From positions 3,038,001 through 3,102,000 of the forward strand of contig JAZARR010000214.1 in the NCBI GenBank assembly GCA_037389465.1: a stretch of 64,000 bases of DNA, read 5' to 3'. The notes beneath the pieces were generated by a model. It ran no database searches and was not told where the DNA came from. It was given only the letters and a program-made list of their open reading frames with translations. This document shows, in pieces, positions 40,401 to 51,424 of the stretch (positions within the stretch are counted from its first letter, which is position 1; the number at the start of each line of letters is the position of its first letter). The position numbers and the translations under genes were made by a program. The stretch is from Baylisascaris procyonis (lineage: Eukaryota; Nematoda; Chromadorea; Rhabditida; Ascarididae).

Positions 40401-43400
40401 AAAGGCGTCGGAAAGCGATTTTTGAGAGAGGGAAGACCCATGCGAAAAGCCAGAGAAAAATGTTGACGAACTGCTCCCTGGGGAAGTCCCAGTTGGCAAC
40501 CCGCTCCCCGATCGAGAAATCCAAAACCACACTCTGGTTACGAGGAAGAGTTCAAAAGTAACACCTCTAATGCTCTCACTTCCTTACTGGAAGTATTGTG
40601 CATTGTTCAACAATTAGTATGAATCAAACGCGATAAAAAAGGAGGCATATCCAAAATATAGAATGAAAATACCCATCTTACCGTTGTTGAAGTATTTGCT
40701 GATCCGTTTGCGAGGTCCATCGTCGATCTGGTCGCCTGTCTCAACGAAAATAACGTTCAGTTTGTTGACAACGGTAATGTTGATGAGACCAATACCAACT
40801 TCAGAAGCACCCACAATTGCAACACGTCTGAACAAAGGGAATGTAGAGAAGATTAGGGGTGATAGAGATGAAGTTGTAAAAAACCGGATCACAGCTACAC
40901 AAAGTTCGGACAGCATCGAGAGAATTACGCAAAAAGTACACTGAAAATTTTGACCAAAACACTTCTTAGGATAAATGTGAAAGAACAGTTAGAAGCTGTT
41001 TTGTGTAATTAACTGACGAAGCCCGAGAAGCACAAAATAACAAGTGGGAAATGCGACATGCGCTTTCTCAACTTCACTCATCGGACTAATCGCTCGCATA
41101 AATCTTCTGCAAAAGATTCCATTTTTGCTTCAATTTGCGAACCACTGGAGACAGTCATGGAATTTTCAAGTGCACCATAATATCCTGTACCCTATTTGAT
41201 GTTAATGCATCAATCTCGAAAGAATACTTAAATGTGGAAAAAAGTTGCATGAATTTCATTTTGATTTAAGACGATATTGGCATCATACGACACTTTTGCA
41301 TTTTGCTCATCCAATCAAACATTTCCATCAGTTGCCAACAAAGAAATAAAATATGCAGAATAATAATGGCTTCATATTTTAACCGACCATTAGTCCAAAT
41401 CTTCTATAAATGATTTGTTTTTAAGCACTTATCCAAATGTCACATGTGTGTTATGGGCATATGCAGTATGTATGCGTGTAGCTGTCTGTGTCTATCTCAT
41501 ATTTCAACTTGGCAACCATTGAACTTAAAAACATTTCATTCGGGAGGTAAGATGTGCACCATGGCAAAACCTCCAAAACCTCTGGACAAAAACTTTAATG
41601 TTGACCAAGCAATGTTGCAAGGAATAATAGATATTTAAAGATGGGAAATATTCTGTCACGTTTTTCCTTTCACATCGACCAGGTTACCGGATTATAGAAA
41701 AACGAATCATTTGTATAAGATTTGTGCGAGCGATTAGTTTAATTAAAATATCACGGCACTATTTCCCATATTATTTATTGGTTTCCGCTCAGGAGGTGAA
41801 AATTAAAGGCGCATGTCACCGCAGTTCTCTCGAAACGCTTCCACACTTATTTTCAACCCGACCAATATGAAATGTGACCTGGCTGGCTACAAAATGCTCT
41901 TCCACGTGCAAATTTAAGTGTCTCCAGCTCTTTTCGGAGTCAATGCATCGAGGTAAGAGTTGATATAGGTGATCGGTCACTTAGATCACAACCAAATTTC
42001 ATCGATTTCATAATTTGCGTAACGAAACTGTCGAAAACGTCGGCACACACACACGGAAGCAAGAAGACATGACGTCGTTTAGTATCTTTTGAAAATGCAA
42101 ATTTACAAATAAAAAGAGAAAGAGAAAGTAGTCGAATGTTAATATCAAAGCTGTCATTTGTTGACGGAATTCGACAACAAAAAATGTTGAGATATGGTTC
42201 ATTACTCAGCTGAGTTTATGACTAGAAAGTAAAATGCTGTCAATCTGTGAAGAAGACGAGAATATGAAAGTTAACTACTTTATTTGCGAAGCATGACCGA
42301 ATCGCTGTTTCTTGCATATCGTCGACGCGTGGAACATTCCAATCAGTGCTTTGCATTCTCTCGTCTGTGTTAACCGACCAAATTCCTGCAATTACTCATG
42401 GCAACATAGCGAATGCTGCCCACGACTTTGGTATCAAGTCTAAGGACAAAAGCATGTCATTGCCGAACATAGGCTGGTTGAAATTTACATACATATATGT
42501 ATCTAAATACATTTATATAGTCACATTTGTTCGGACTTTGACATATACTAAAGGAAAACATATCAACTAATGTCAGTTTCTCAGAGTCATAAATAAACAG
42601 ATAGTTCGACTGGTCTAAGAACAAAGGAAGCTGGAACCATCGCAGCCATTCGAAGGAATGCAATATCGCTCCAGCTTCCTAACATCGGTTAACTGAATGA
42701 AGTCGCTACACAGCTAAAAAGCGAATATTTCCTTTTCATAGTTCAAAATAATTCATATGGTCAAAAACAAGGGACTTGGAATATTGTCGATGATTATGTC
42801 TTGTACTGAAAATACAGCACAATACCACAGCAAACTCAGCACAATAGTGAATTTGAAGATAGAAGTTAGGTGCACAATATTAGACCATTGTATAAAGCCT
42901 AAATACCTCGGATTCCGTTGCGAATCCTACCGATGATCCTTGAAAGATACCTGCTTCGATGCATTTCAGAATAGCAAACGGTGCTGGATAATGGTTGCCG
43001 CCCTTGCTTCGAATCTTGAAAGAAGTAATATGTTATGCACAGAAACATTTAATGCACAGATTTCCTTTATGCAGGGATATGTTTAGTGGAGTGCACGCGG
43101 ATGAAGAAGCTAGAAAAGACGACATGAACTATAAGAGAAAATTTAGAGGAAATCCATGCCAAATACCGGATGTATAAACAATCAGGTAACAACCGGATAC
43201 AACAACAGAACAAGAACAAAAACATTTGAAGTATCAATCTACAAAAGTTTTCTGCATATCTGCGCTGCAGGTAGAGTAATTTTTTAAATATATAAGATGG
43301 TTAATGACAAATTTCGATATTGATCCTCGCGAGTTCAATTCAAGTGACAAACTACTTCAAGAAACCTGTGCCAAAGTGGGATCCCTAACGAAACGCTTCC

Positions 43401-45500
43401 ATACTGTCGGATATGAAATAACATAGTTACGAGCTGCTTCCCATAGTGATGCACGTCGATTAACTTTTAGAGTTTTCGTTGCAAGTCGAAGTGCACATTG
43501 CACTCCAATCTCTTCCAGATATTTCAATGTCTGTGATTCGTCGAATGTGCCGTTCTCCTGAAACGTAAATGCTCATTTATAAATGCATCATTCTCTCAGA
43601 AACAAGCACTGCTGTATGATTTCAGTGGCGACACCCTAAGAATCAATAAGATTGCTGGGAAACGCATCGCTTACATAGAACGTCTTTCTCCGATCGATCA
43701 AAACAACCAGCCGCACTCTTTTAAATTCACATTCTTTGAAATTGTTTGTAGACTCTGAAATTCACAAAAGGTGACTGTTGCATAACTCATGAACAAATGC
43801 GATTGACTGAGCAAATAAAGCATACTTTTGGTATAATTTATAAAACAATGAAAAAAATTAGTGAAGAATTAGTGAAGAATTAAAACGAAATAAATTCTAA
43901 CCACCCCACTGACAATTAAAACAATAATCAACTATAGAAAAGAAGCAAAATAAGATAAATAAACTGGTTCTTTCAGAAACGAGAATTCAAGCAGTGAGCT
44001 GCACAATAAAAAATTAGCTTCTTGACGAGAAATATTCCATACGCGTCTTTTAAACTGCCGAATTCCTGCTTGGTCGAATTGATTCCTAAGCTTCTACAGA
44101 TTCCTTCACACTCCTTCCCTCCTCTACACACTATACTGCTTATGTAGATGTCACCCTATATAGCGACTATTTCTTAAAGGCTAGAATTAAATGATAGCAA
44201 CATACATGTACGACGGGATCGAGCAAGACATCAAGAATGCCGATCTCCTTTGCTTTTTTTGAGTCAATTGTACGTCCACTAAGCATCATATCAAGTGCCG
44301 CAGGCAGAGATACAATTCTTGGAAATCTCTGTGTTCCACCAGCACCTGGGAGTAGTCCAAGACGGACCTCGGGAAATGAGAACACGGTCCGATCAGTTGC
44401 CATTCCAATGCGATAATGGCATGCCAATGCCAGTTCCAATCCACCTCCCATACATGTACCTGCAGTTTACTTGCACTTACTCCTACTGCATACTATTTCA
44501 CTTTATAACTCAAGAAATAGTAAGATAGTTTATAAGGTTAGTGAAACGGTTTTCTATGCGAGTCGGCGACTCAGCACTTTGTTAATATAGAGGAAATGAT
44601 AGAAAGCAAAAAAACAGAAAAGAACAACATAAAGTCTAATTGAGCTATGAAATTTGTACTATTATGATTTTATTAATGCAATCTTAGAAGCCTGTTACGC
44701 ATAAATAGGAGATGCTTTGCCTTAAGAAATACATCGTTCATTGAAGGGTGCAAAAGACTTAAGATGAATAACATAAGACAAACCCATAATTGCAGCCACA
44801 ATGGGAATACGACTGTCTTCGATTGCCTGGAATTTTTGTTGTCCATTTCTGGACATATCGCTCGCTTCCTGTGCTGATTTCGCCCTTTCCAACATCCCAA
44901 CATCGGCACCCGCTATGAAACTGTTTGTCTTGGCCGATATTATTAATACTGCATTCACATCCTCGCGTTTCGAAAGAGATTCCATCATATTGCCAAGTGC
45001 CATTGTCATCGAATTGCTTAGTACATTCTCCTAGTCAATAATTGCAATATATTAATGTGAATAAACAAAACTGCAAATGATCTCAAAGCAAGATGTTTCA
45101 TAGTGGTGTGAGTTGTCGACTTTCCTTTTGAATTTATTTTTAATGGTGATAAGCGATTCAATACTGAGAATTGATTTTATACGCTTAGCCACGTGCTAGA
45201 TACTTAGAAATACTGGTATTGGTTATCACGAACAGAACATCCTCACAGATAGAACTGAAATCACGGACTCTCAAAGTTTTTAACGTATCACCGCTATACG
45301 AGCGCTGAAATAGAATCCGTCTTAATCAGATGTTCTACTTTTACAGCATCTATCATGGATTGCTTTGAAGTCAGTCAACTGTGAACATATATAGGAAGCG
45401 ACGTTAATCGAGTTGAAGTGTTCACCTTTCCGGGTCCATCAATCTTCAGTATTGCAACGCCACATCGCAGCGCCATTGTGATGGGAGTAGCTTCACTCAT
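36286..45500 (-). CDS. Trifunctional enzyme alpha-subunit-like protein (HADHA/ech-1 family), 13 exons, 726 aa
   Basis: Exons, 5' to 3' on the minus strand: 45500-45426, 45030-44784, 44459-44206, 43557-43366, 43014-42907, 42385-42279, 40827-40682, 39705-39551, 38954-38753, 38440-38163, 37822-37698, 37216-37102, 36462-36286. Phases close to 727 codons with TGA; boundaries of exons 10-12 are tentative. HADHA carries enoyl-CoA hydratase and 3-hydroxyacyl-CoA dehydrogenase for long-chain beta-oxidation with HADHB. The hydratase half is intact: [17 protein letters not shown] with E116, FPEVRLG with E138, [11 protein letters not shown]. The dehydrogenase half is aligned throughout but degraded: the NAD motif GxGxxG is GASEVG (334-339), SNTS is lost, and the catalytic His in GMHYFSPV is Leu465 (GVLYMVPV). 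The C-terminal [16 protein letters not shown] is kept. No mitochondrial targeting peptide is visible after the ATG, which directly follows a CATTTAG acceptor. Probably a hydratase-only paralogue. Confidence 0.88.
37379..37427. repeat. (AT)n microsatellite, about 24 units
   Basis: An uninterrupted AT dinucleotide run in the HADHA-like intron between exons 37822-37698 and 37216-37102. Confidence 0.97.
40258..40545. other. GC-rich block inside a HADHA-like intron
   Basis: It lies in the intron between exons 40827-40682 and 39705-39551. Base composition is well above the flanks, and a 90-codon minus frame is open (40530-40258). It does not fit the HADHA alignment, which is continuous across this intron in phase, and no exon signals flank it. 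Perhaps an inserted repeat. Confidence 0.35.
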
Positions 45501-48500
45501 CTAAATGCAACCATCTTATTTAGCAACAACATATCATCAGCATTTCGAGATCATGCAATAATACCGATTTGTCTATATGTTAATGATCGAACTTCTAGAC
45601 AGCGATTCACACTATAGTAAACTTGAATTTGCCTGATAGCAACGATGAAGGAGGGCATCGGAAATTATACGTTCAAAGAAATAGAGAATGAGGCCTCTTG
45701 TTAAGTTGTCGATTCATTTTTGCTGTTTTCTGAGTGTTGCCAATTACTAAAGTTAGCAGACTAGATTCACAATATAGCGGTTTCCGCAATCGATTGACTA
45801 TTCAGGTTTTAAAACCTATCCGCTTCGGGCTTATCGTTAAGTTTTCAGCATTTCTTGAATTGGGAACCGTTAAGCTTGATCGATTGGGTGAATCGTCGGC
45901 ATCGGCTATACAATTTTAAATGATAATGAATGATAAATAAGTTTGCAAAGCGAAAGCTGAATGAAGCATTATTCATTTCCACATCCAAGATCCACCTAGC
46001 CAACTAGTATAACAAACGTTAGCCTCATGAAAATTCGTTGCAATGAATCCTTATGAAGATATGGAAATTCAATCTGTGCAGGCATTAGAATATGAGGTGA
46101 TCTGCTCAAATAAGCAACCATCAACGAAGTCTTTCAAATATTGTCCGCAACTATTATTATATATCTATAATTAAGTACATTAGCACTCATTATAAATAAA
46201 TGGCACAGAAATATGTTTATTGTACGCATGTGTCGATGTGTTTCAATTTTGCTACTTCTGTACAAGAAACAATAATTTCTGGATAGAGTCGTCAAGTTCT
46301 ATTGGCTACGGTCATATTGGCAGGGTGGCGAATTTTGTCTCCTTTGTTAATCCAGTGACATTCAAAAGGTCAAAATTAAAATCAGACGGTCAAATAGTAA
46401 TATCTACCAGTTTAAACGAATATAAAATTCGGATTCATGTCGACTGCAAAAATTCTTTCACTATACGCAAATGCTAAAGTCACTATGAGAATGCAATTGC
46501 AACGTTAGATTTGCAATACAACAGTAAAGGAAATAAAGTTTTCGCAACGATGAAATTTGCCTTTTGATAAAGACGTCAAAGCAGTTGAACACTGCACGTG
46601 CCAACAATCGCATTTAGGCTTTTTCCTTGCTTTTTCTCTTCGCAAAGTGAAATTCTAAAATTCACTGCAAGATTTGCAACAAATCAAGTATTTTAGAGTT
46701 AATATATTTATGGGTTGGGGTATTGGGGGAGGTATAGCAATAAGGGAGGATTCGTATGGAATCGAATCGTTGCAATGATAGGCAGACTTGCAATACCTTT
46801 GCACAAATCATAATTCATAATATCTTCACGCAAGTCACAACAACTTTCTAAGTTCCACTACCACATGTTCATTAAACATCGACCAACTATTGCAAAACAT
46901 CTCTAATGTCTGGAAATTAGACGCACATAATCGCTAACAAGAACGCAACGCAGAAGGCCATCTCGCATGCCAGCATATGTAGTTTGATGTTTATAGGCAT
47001 ACTGAGGTCATTCACTTGATAACGAATGTGTATCTACATCGTAAAATCAGCACTGAAAACACGCCATTGCCATTGCCGCTTGCAGGGTGTATTGCTCGAG
47101 CAATATTCGATCTTTTCATTTCAAATTGGTCCTCGAGCAAACCACTGAAATTTTGTAACTTTCTCATTCCTGTGTATCAATACTAGACATATTGCTGATT
47201 CATTAGTTCGAAAATTGTACATTTGAGTTGTCTTATCGAGTAGCTAAATTTAAGCGTAAAGATCGAATGTGTTTGACTGACCGAACAATACAGCTTTTCT
47301 TATCTCTGTGTATGAGAGAGACGTGTTAATCGACAATGGCTTGTCTCTCGCCCTACCGTTCCCGTCTCATTTTTCTAAAATTAAAAACCTTCGAGGTGCG
47401 TCGAAACTAGCCAAGAGCAGAAATCAAGCGATGTGATTAAAACATTCAAACGTTTCTTTCTTATGAAAGATTCAGTCCTATACCGTCAAGCGAATCGGTA
47501 CATGAAGCATTCAGCCACTTGCGCAACTCGCTATCTTGTTCAAAATTGCTAGCGAGTCTTTTTGTGACCACTTCTAGCATTTGAAGGACCTCACATAAGT
47601 GACAACAATCGCGAGACGATATGAAAGCACATGCACTGATTAGAAAGCAAGACCGCTGCCTTTTATGTCCTCAGCTATGACCCCAAAGGCAAACCATAAC
47701 CATAGGGGAGAGATCAACATCAAGATCAACACAAGTGTGAGCAAAACAATTCTTTAGATAAAATGAAGATCACCACGATCACTGAGATCACTGGAATTCA
47801 TTTGATCATAACAGATCACTCGTTAACACTTCCTATTGCAACTCTTGGCATGACCACGTAAAGATGCCTTTGACGCATCGGCCTGCATCACTACGAAATC
47901 CTAGCTATCCAGCGACCAAGAGCGAACTAAACGCTAGCCAAGATGCAGTTCAGGCAAGGTATTCTGCAGGAGTACCTTGATGATTTGGAACCTTAGTCGG
48001 GATAATTTTACCGACGGTGTTCAGATCGAGATAGCATACTATCTAGTGTTACTATGAAAAATATATTTTCTAATACTAATGTAAAACTGTCTCTAGCTCA
48101 TTACCATGCGGAAGTGGAGCAATGGGGCGATTCAGTTCCATTCGCTGGTCCTCTCTTGATGAAGGATTCGATGAGGACTAAGAGGAAACCATGGTCAGCG
48201 AAAAACGCTCGCAGAACGAATTTTGGGCTCAATTTATACAAGTTAAACTTTTACAAAACAAGGGCTCACTTTGCTTGCCGTAGTAAAAAAAGGATGTCTC
48301 ATCTTCGCATTCTAAAATGCTTATAGAAGTTCAATTCGAGACCCCACCAACTGAGAATGTTCTTCAAAAAGATGAAGGTAGTTTAATTTTCAACACAACA
48401 GCATCAAGAGCTACTTGAGTCAGTGATTTAAAATTATATGCTCCTTCAAACAACCAACTCCCGGAAAATAATAACAAACTAAACAATGAATTGTTCAGCT

Positions 48501-48987
48501 TCTAAACGAATGGATTTACTCGTAGGTTTTATAAATCCTCTTTGTAGGCATCTTTTGTTGGTCGCCAGGTTATGTGTAATGTGGTAGCTATTTTTTGTGC
48601 AAAGATGGCTGGCTATAAGACTACAAAAAAATTAGAGACACCGGACACTGGAAATTCGCGCAGATTTAAGAGGCATGACTTACTCGTGGGTAGTAGCTTT
48701 GAAGGCTTACTGGTTCCTTGTTAGTTTGCCAAGCTGTAAACTTGGCGTTCTCAGAAATTTGATAACTCTTGCTTAAGTCGGATTCTCCTTTTCCTTCCCA
48801 TTCGTAATATCCTCACCAACAATGCCATATGCTGTGACTCTTAACCGAACTCGAAGCTGGATTGAGTAAATGCTTAAGTTATGTGAAATCTTTGCTTCTC
48901 GTGTTAATAAGATGACAAGTCACTTTCAAAATCAAATCCTGTTGAAAAATGCAACAAATACTGAGTAAATAATATGCATCAAAAACC
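45501..48987. other. Intergenic, no supported gene
   Basis: Upstream of the HADHA-like start. If the enzyme has an unlocated exon with a targeting peptide it would be here. The plus frame 48054-48326 and a minus stretch near 48200-48110, which has acceptor- and donor-like ends, were considered and not supported. Confidence 0.45.
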
Positions 48988-49060
48988 GTTTTCAATAGCT
49001 CAATCGGTAGAGCATCCGCTCAAAAAACTGAAGGTTGTCGTTTCGGATCGCATATACTTT
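48988..49060 (+). pseudogene. tRNA-like pseudogene or SINE head
   Basis: TAGCTCAATCGGTAGAGC differs by one base from the standard tRNA D-arm/A-box, and GTTTCGGATC about 35 bases later resembles a B-box. The anticodon stem does not pair (TCCGC against ACTGA) and no acceptor stem forms, so it is not a working tRNA. The spacing of A- and B-boxes fits a RNA polymerase III internal promoter, as in tRNA-derived SINEs. Confidence 0.6.
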
Positions 49061-49352
49061 CACTTATCATCAAACACAATTACAATACAATTGTGAACTT
49101 CGTCTCAACTTTATCTCGGATTTCATTTGTTGCGATATAACATCGTTGAATGCACACAAAGAGCATATCAAAGAGAGGACTTCGAACAAATTATTCGATA
49201 CCAGGCTGTAACAATGTAATGCCTGAAGTGATTAAAAATGATAAAACTCACTGTGCTCAAAGTGTTTTGTACCTAAAAGAAAATAAATGACAGAAAACAT
49301 GGACGAATCAATCAGTCTTTGGAGAGTTCCGCACATCCCATTCGTTTCCATT

Positions 49353-51424
49353 TCACTCCCTCGAATCGACCCCCATATGTAGGTCTACGGCGCAGTACAT
49401 TGTTTCCAATTTCGGAATGATATTTTCCGAGCGAAGGTAATGCGTCCAGCCGGGTGCGTCGTTCATAGCAAACGTTGGCCTCAGATTCGGTGCTAATGGA
49501 AGAACGCTAGGATTAGCGTCAATACCCATCGCTATTTGACGCTTCCACTTTGTCCTTAAATTTTTATATTTAAATAAACCGGAAAAATAGATCATTTCAT
49601 TGCATTCGAAATGATAAAACCACACTGAACAATGTATTTATCGGCTAATGCTGTTATGATATGAAAGTCGCATGCGTTTGTCTTTACTAATATTAAAGGC
49701 AGCTTATGCTAATGTAAGTACTCCTCGCATAACATCTCTATTAGTTTCTAAAATATTTCAGCACTTCTCAACAAACGCTATTTATTAAGATTTAGTGCAA
49801 TTAAAGTTTTCAATGAAGAAGTAAAGGCAATGCAAACATATTTAAGTCATTGAGTCATTTTTAAACGCTTTTGGCAATAATGTGTCGGATATATCTCAGA
49901 AAAATTTTAAAAAACATTTCATATAAAAACGTGTTTTCATGCAAAACGCTTAAATAGCGATTACATGAGTTCGCTCTACTTATTTCATATTTAAATGCAA
50001 TTACTATCCAGTTTATTCATCTAATTATGATTTTTAATATGAGTTAGGCTGTCTGTTATTTTGACTAAAGAATTTTCACTTTCTTCATCGATGTTTACAT
50101 AGCAACCAACAAAATCTATTCTACGAGTAATGACTTTACTATCAGATTGAAGTAGTAGCAACACTATGAAAAATATCTTTTTCATCTAAACGCTGGACAT
50201 AACAGCAACCGAAGAATCCCCCTCCCCTCCCATCTCCTCCAAAACTTGTCTGAAAATTATTGCTCTCTGAAAGCATACCCATCAACTGATTACAGGTCTT
50301 AGCAATGAATAGGGCAAGCTTACCTTCTGTTCTGGTACCAAGTTTTCACTTGAGTATCGGTAAGATTCAACTCGGTGGCCAGCTCAATACGTTCAGTAAC
50401 ACTCAAATATTTCTTTTCGCTAAAACGTTGTTCGAGAGTCTTCAACTGCTTATCAGAGAAAGCAGTTCTCGCTTTGCGTGTCTGCAAAGGGATATATAGA
50501 TCGAAAACTTCTCATGTATACAGTGGTCAGTTACCACTTGATGGGATCTGGTGGGATAATAACGATGCATTGAGGAAAGCGCATTTTTGGAGACCAAAGA
50601 GCAGCTGCAAGTTACTTTCTTGCCAGAAAATTGGAGTCTGAAACCCGAGAGTCTGAAAAGTTTACCAAAAGAAACAGAACCAAACCATTCTCCAAATTAC
50701 TAGGTCGGACCCTTTTATGAAGCTTTAGGATATCCTTAATTCTTGCCGAAGCTGATGTTGTGACTTTTTTCATCAGCAGTAGAAGCGTGATAGATGGTGG
50801 TATTCAGTTTATCTAAGCAGTTATATAGTGTGTCGGTAAACTTAAGTTGACGTTGATTACTCGACAGGTGGATGAAAACGCGTCACGTGAAATAGCATCG
50901 TTGGATGGACGAGGAAAGCGCGCCCTTTGGTATCCGTTGCCTTGTCCTAGAAAGGATGAAAATATACTGATAGAGCCATCGTTACAATAATTTGTCAAGC
51001 ATACAATAATTTTGTCAAATCTCAGCAGATATTGCACTTTCGTTTACATTTTTATTTACTCAAATTTTGATTTCTTTTTCGTCTCCATAGTGATTCATTT
51101 GCTCAACTATTCATTTATCAGAATAAATGCAGAATATTCCACATGAATGCAACGATCGCTAAATGCAATGCCATTATTTGTTTGTATAATATTCCTTGGT
51201 GAACCAAAATTTGAACGTAAGCCAACAACGATTACACAGTTCGTTCTTCGCAATCACTTCTTTTTAGCATGTGTTAGCTTAATAAAGTTGATGTTTACGG
51301 GCCAAGGATATTTGGAGGATTGGATTGATTAGCAACGTAATCGAACTCACCATTTGCCGGTAGTGAACAATCTGCGTCAAGAATATCGTCTATTCGAAAA
51401 GAGCGATTCACTGCGCATTGAGGC
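49353..51424 (-). CDS. BarH-type homeobox transcription factor, 5' exon missing
   Basis: Exons, 5' to 3' on the minus strand: 51424-51351, 50946-50861, 50481-50324, 49554-49353 (TGA); phases agree. The homeodomain spans exons 3-4: [55 protein letters not shown]. Thr at homeodomain position 47 and Tyr at 49 in [10 protein letters not shown], with KYLSV and LNLTDTQ, are the BarH signature (BarH1/2; ceh-30/ceh-31 in C. elegans). Exon 1 of this model contains [10 protein letters not shown], an eh1/FIL-like repressor motif that BarH proteins carry at the N-terminus. An intron splits the Arg codon inside NRR|TKWK, after recognition helix 3. The final exon enters through a TTTAAG acceptor. The 51424 exon needs two leading bases from an upstream exon that I could not find, so the start is unknown. 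Likely a DNA-binding repressor in neuronal or sex-specific cell fate, by family analogy. Confidence 0.87.

Noticed and set aside
48110..48200. Minus-strand exon-like stretch between TCTTAG and GTAATG
   Set aside because: No partner exon in phase on either side; the neighbouring BarH and HADHA-like models are complete without it.
50305..50641. Plus-strand ORFs of 64 and 88 codons
   Set aside because: Antisense shadows of the homeodomain exon 50481-50324.
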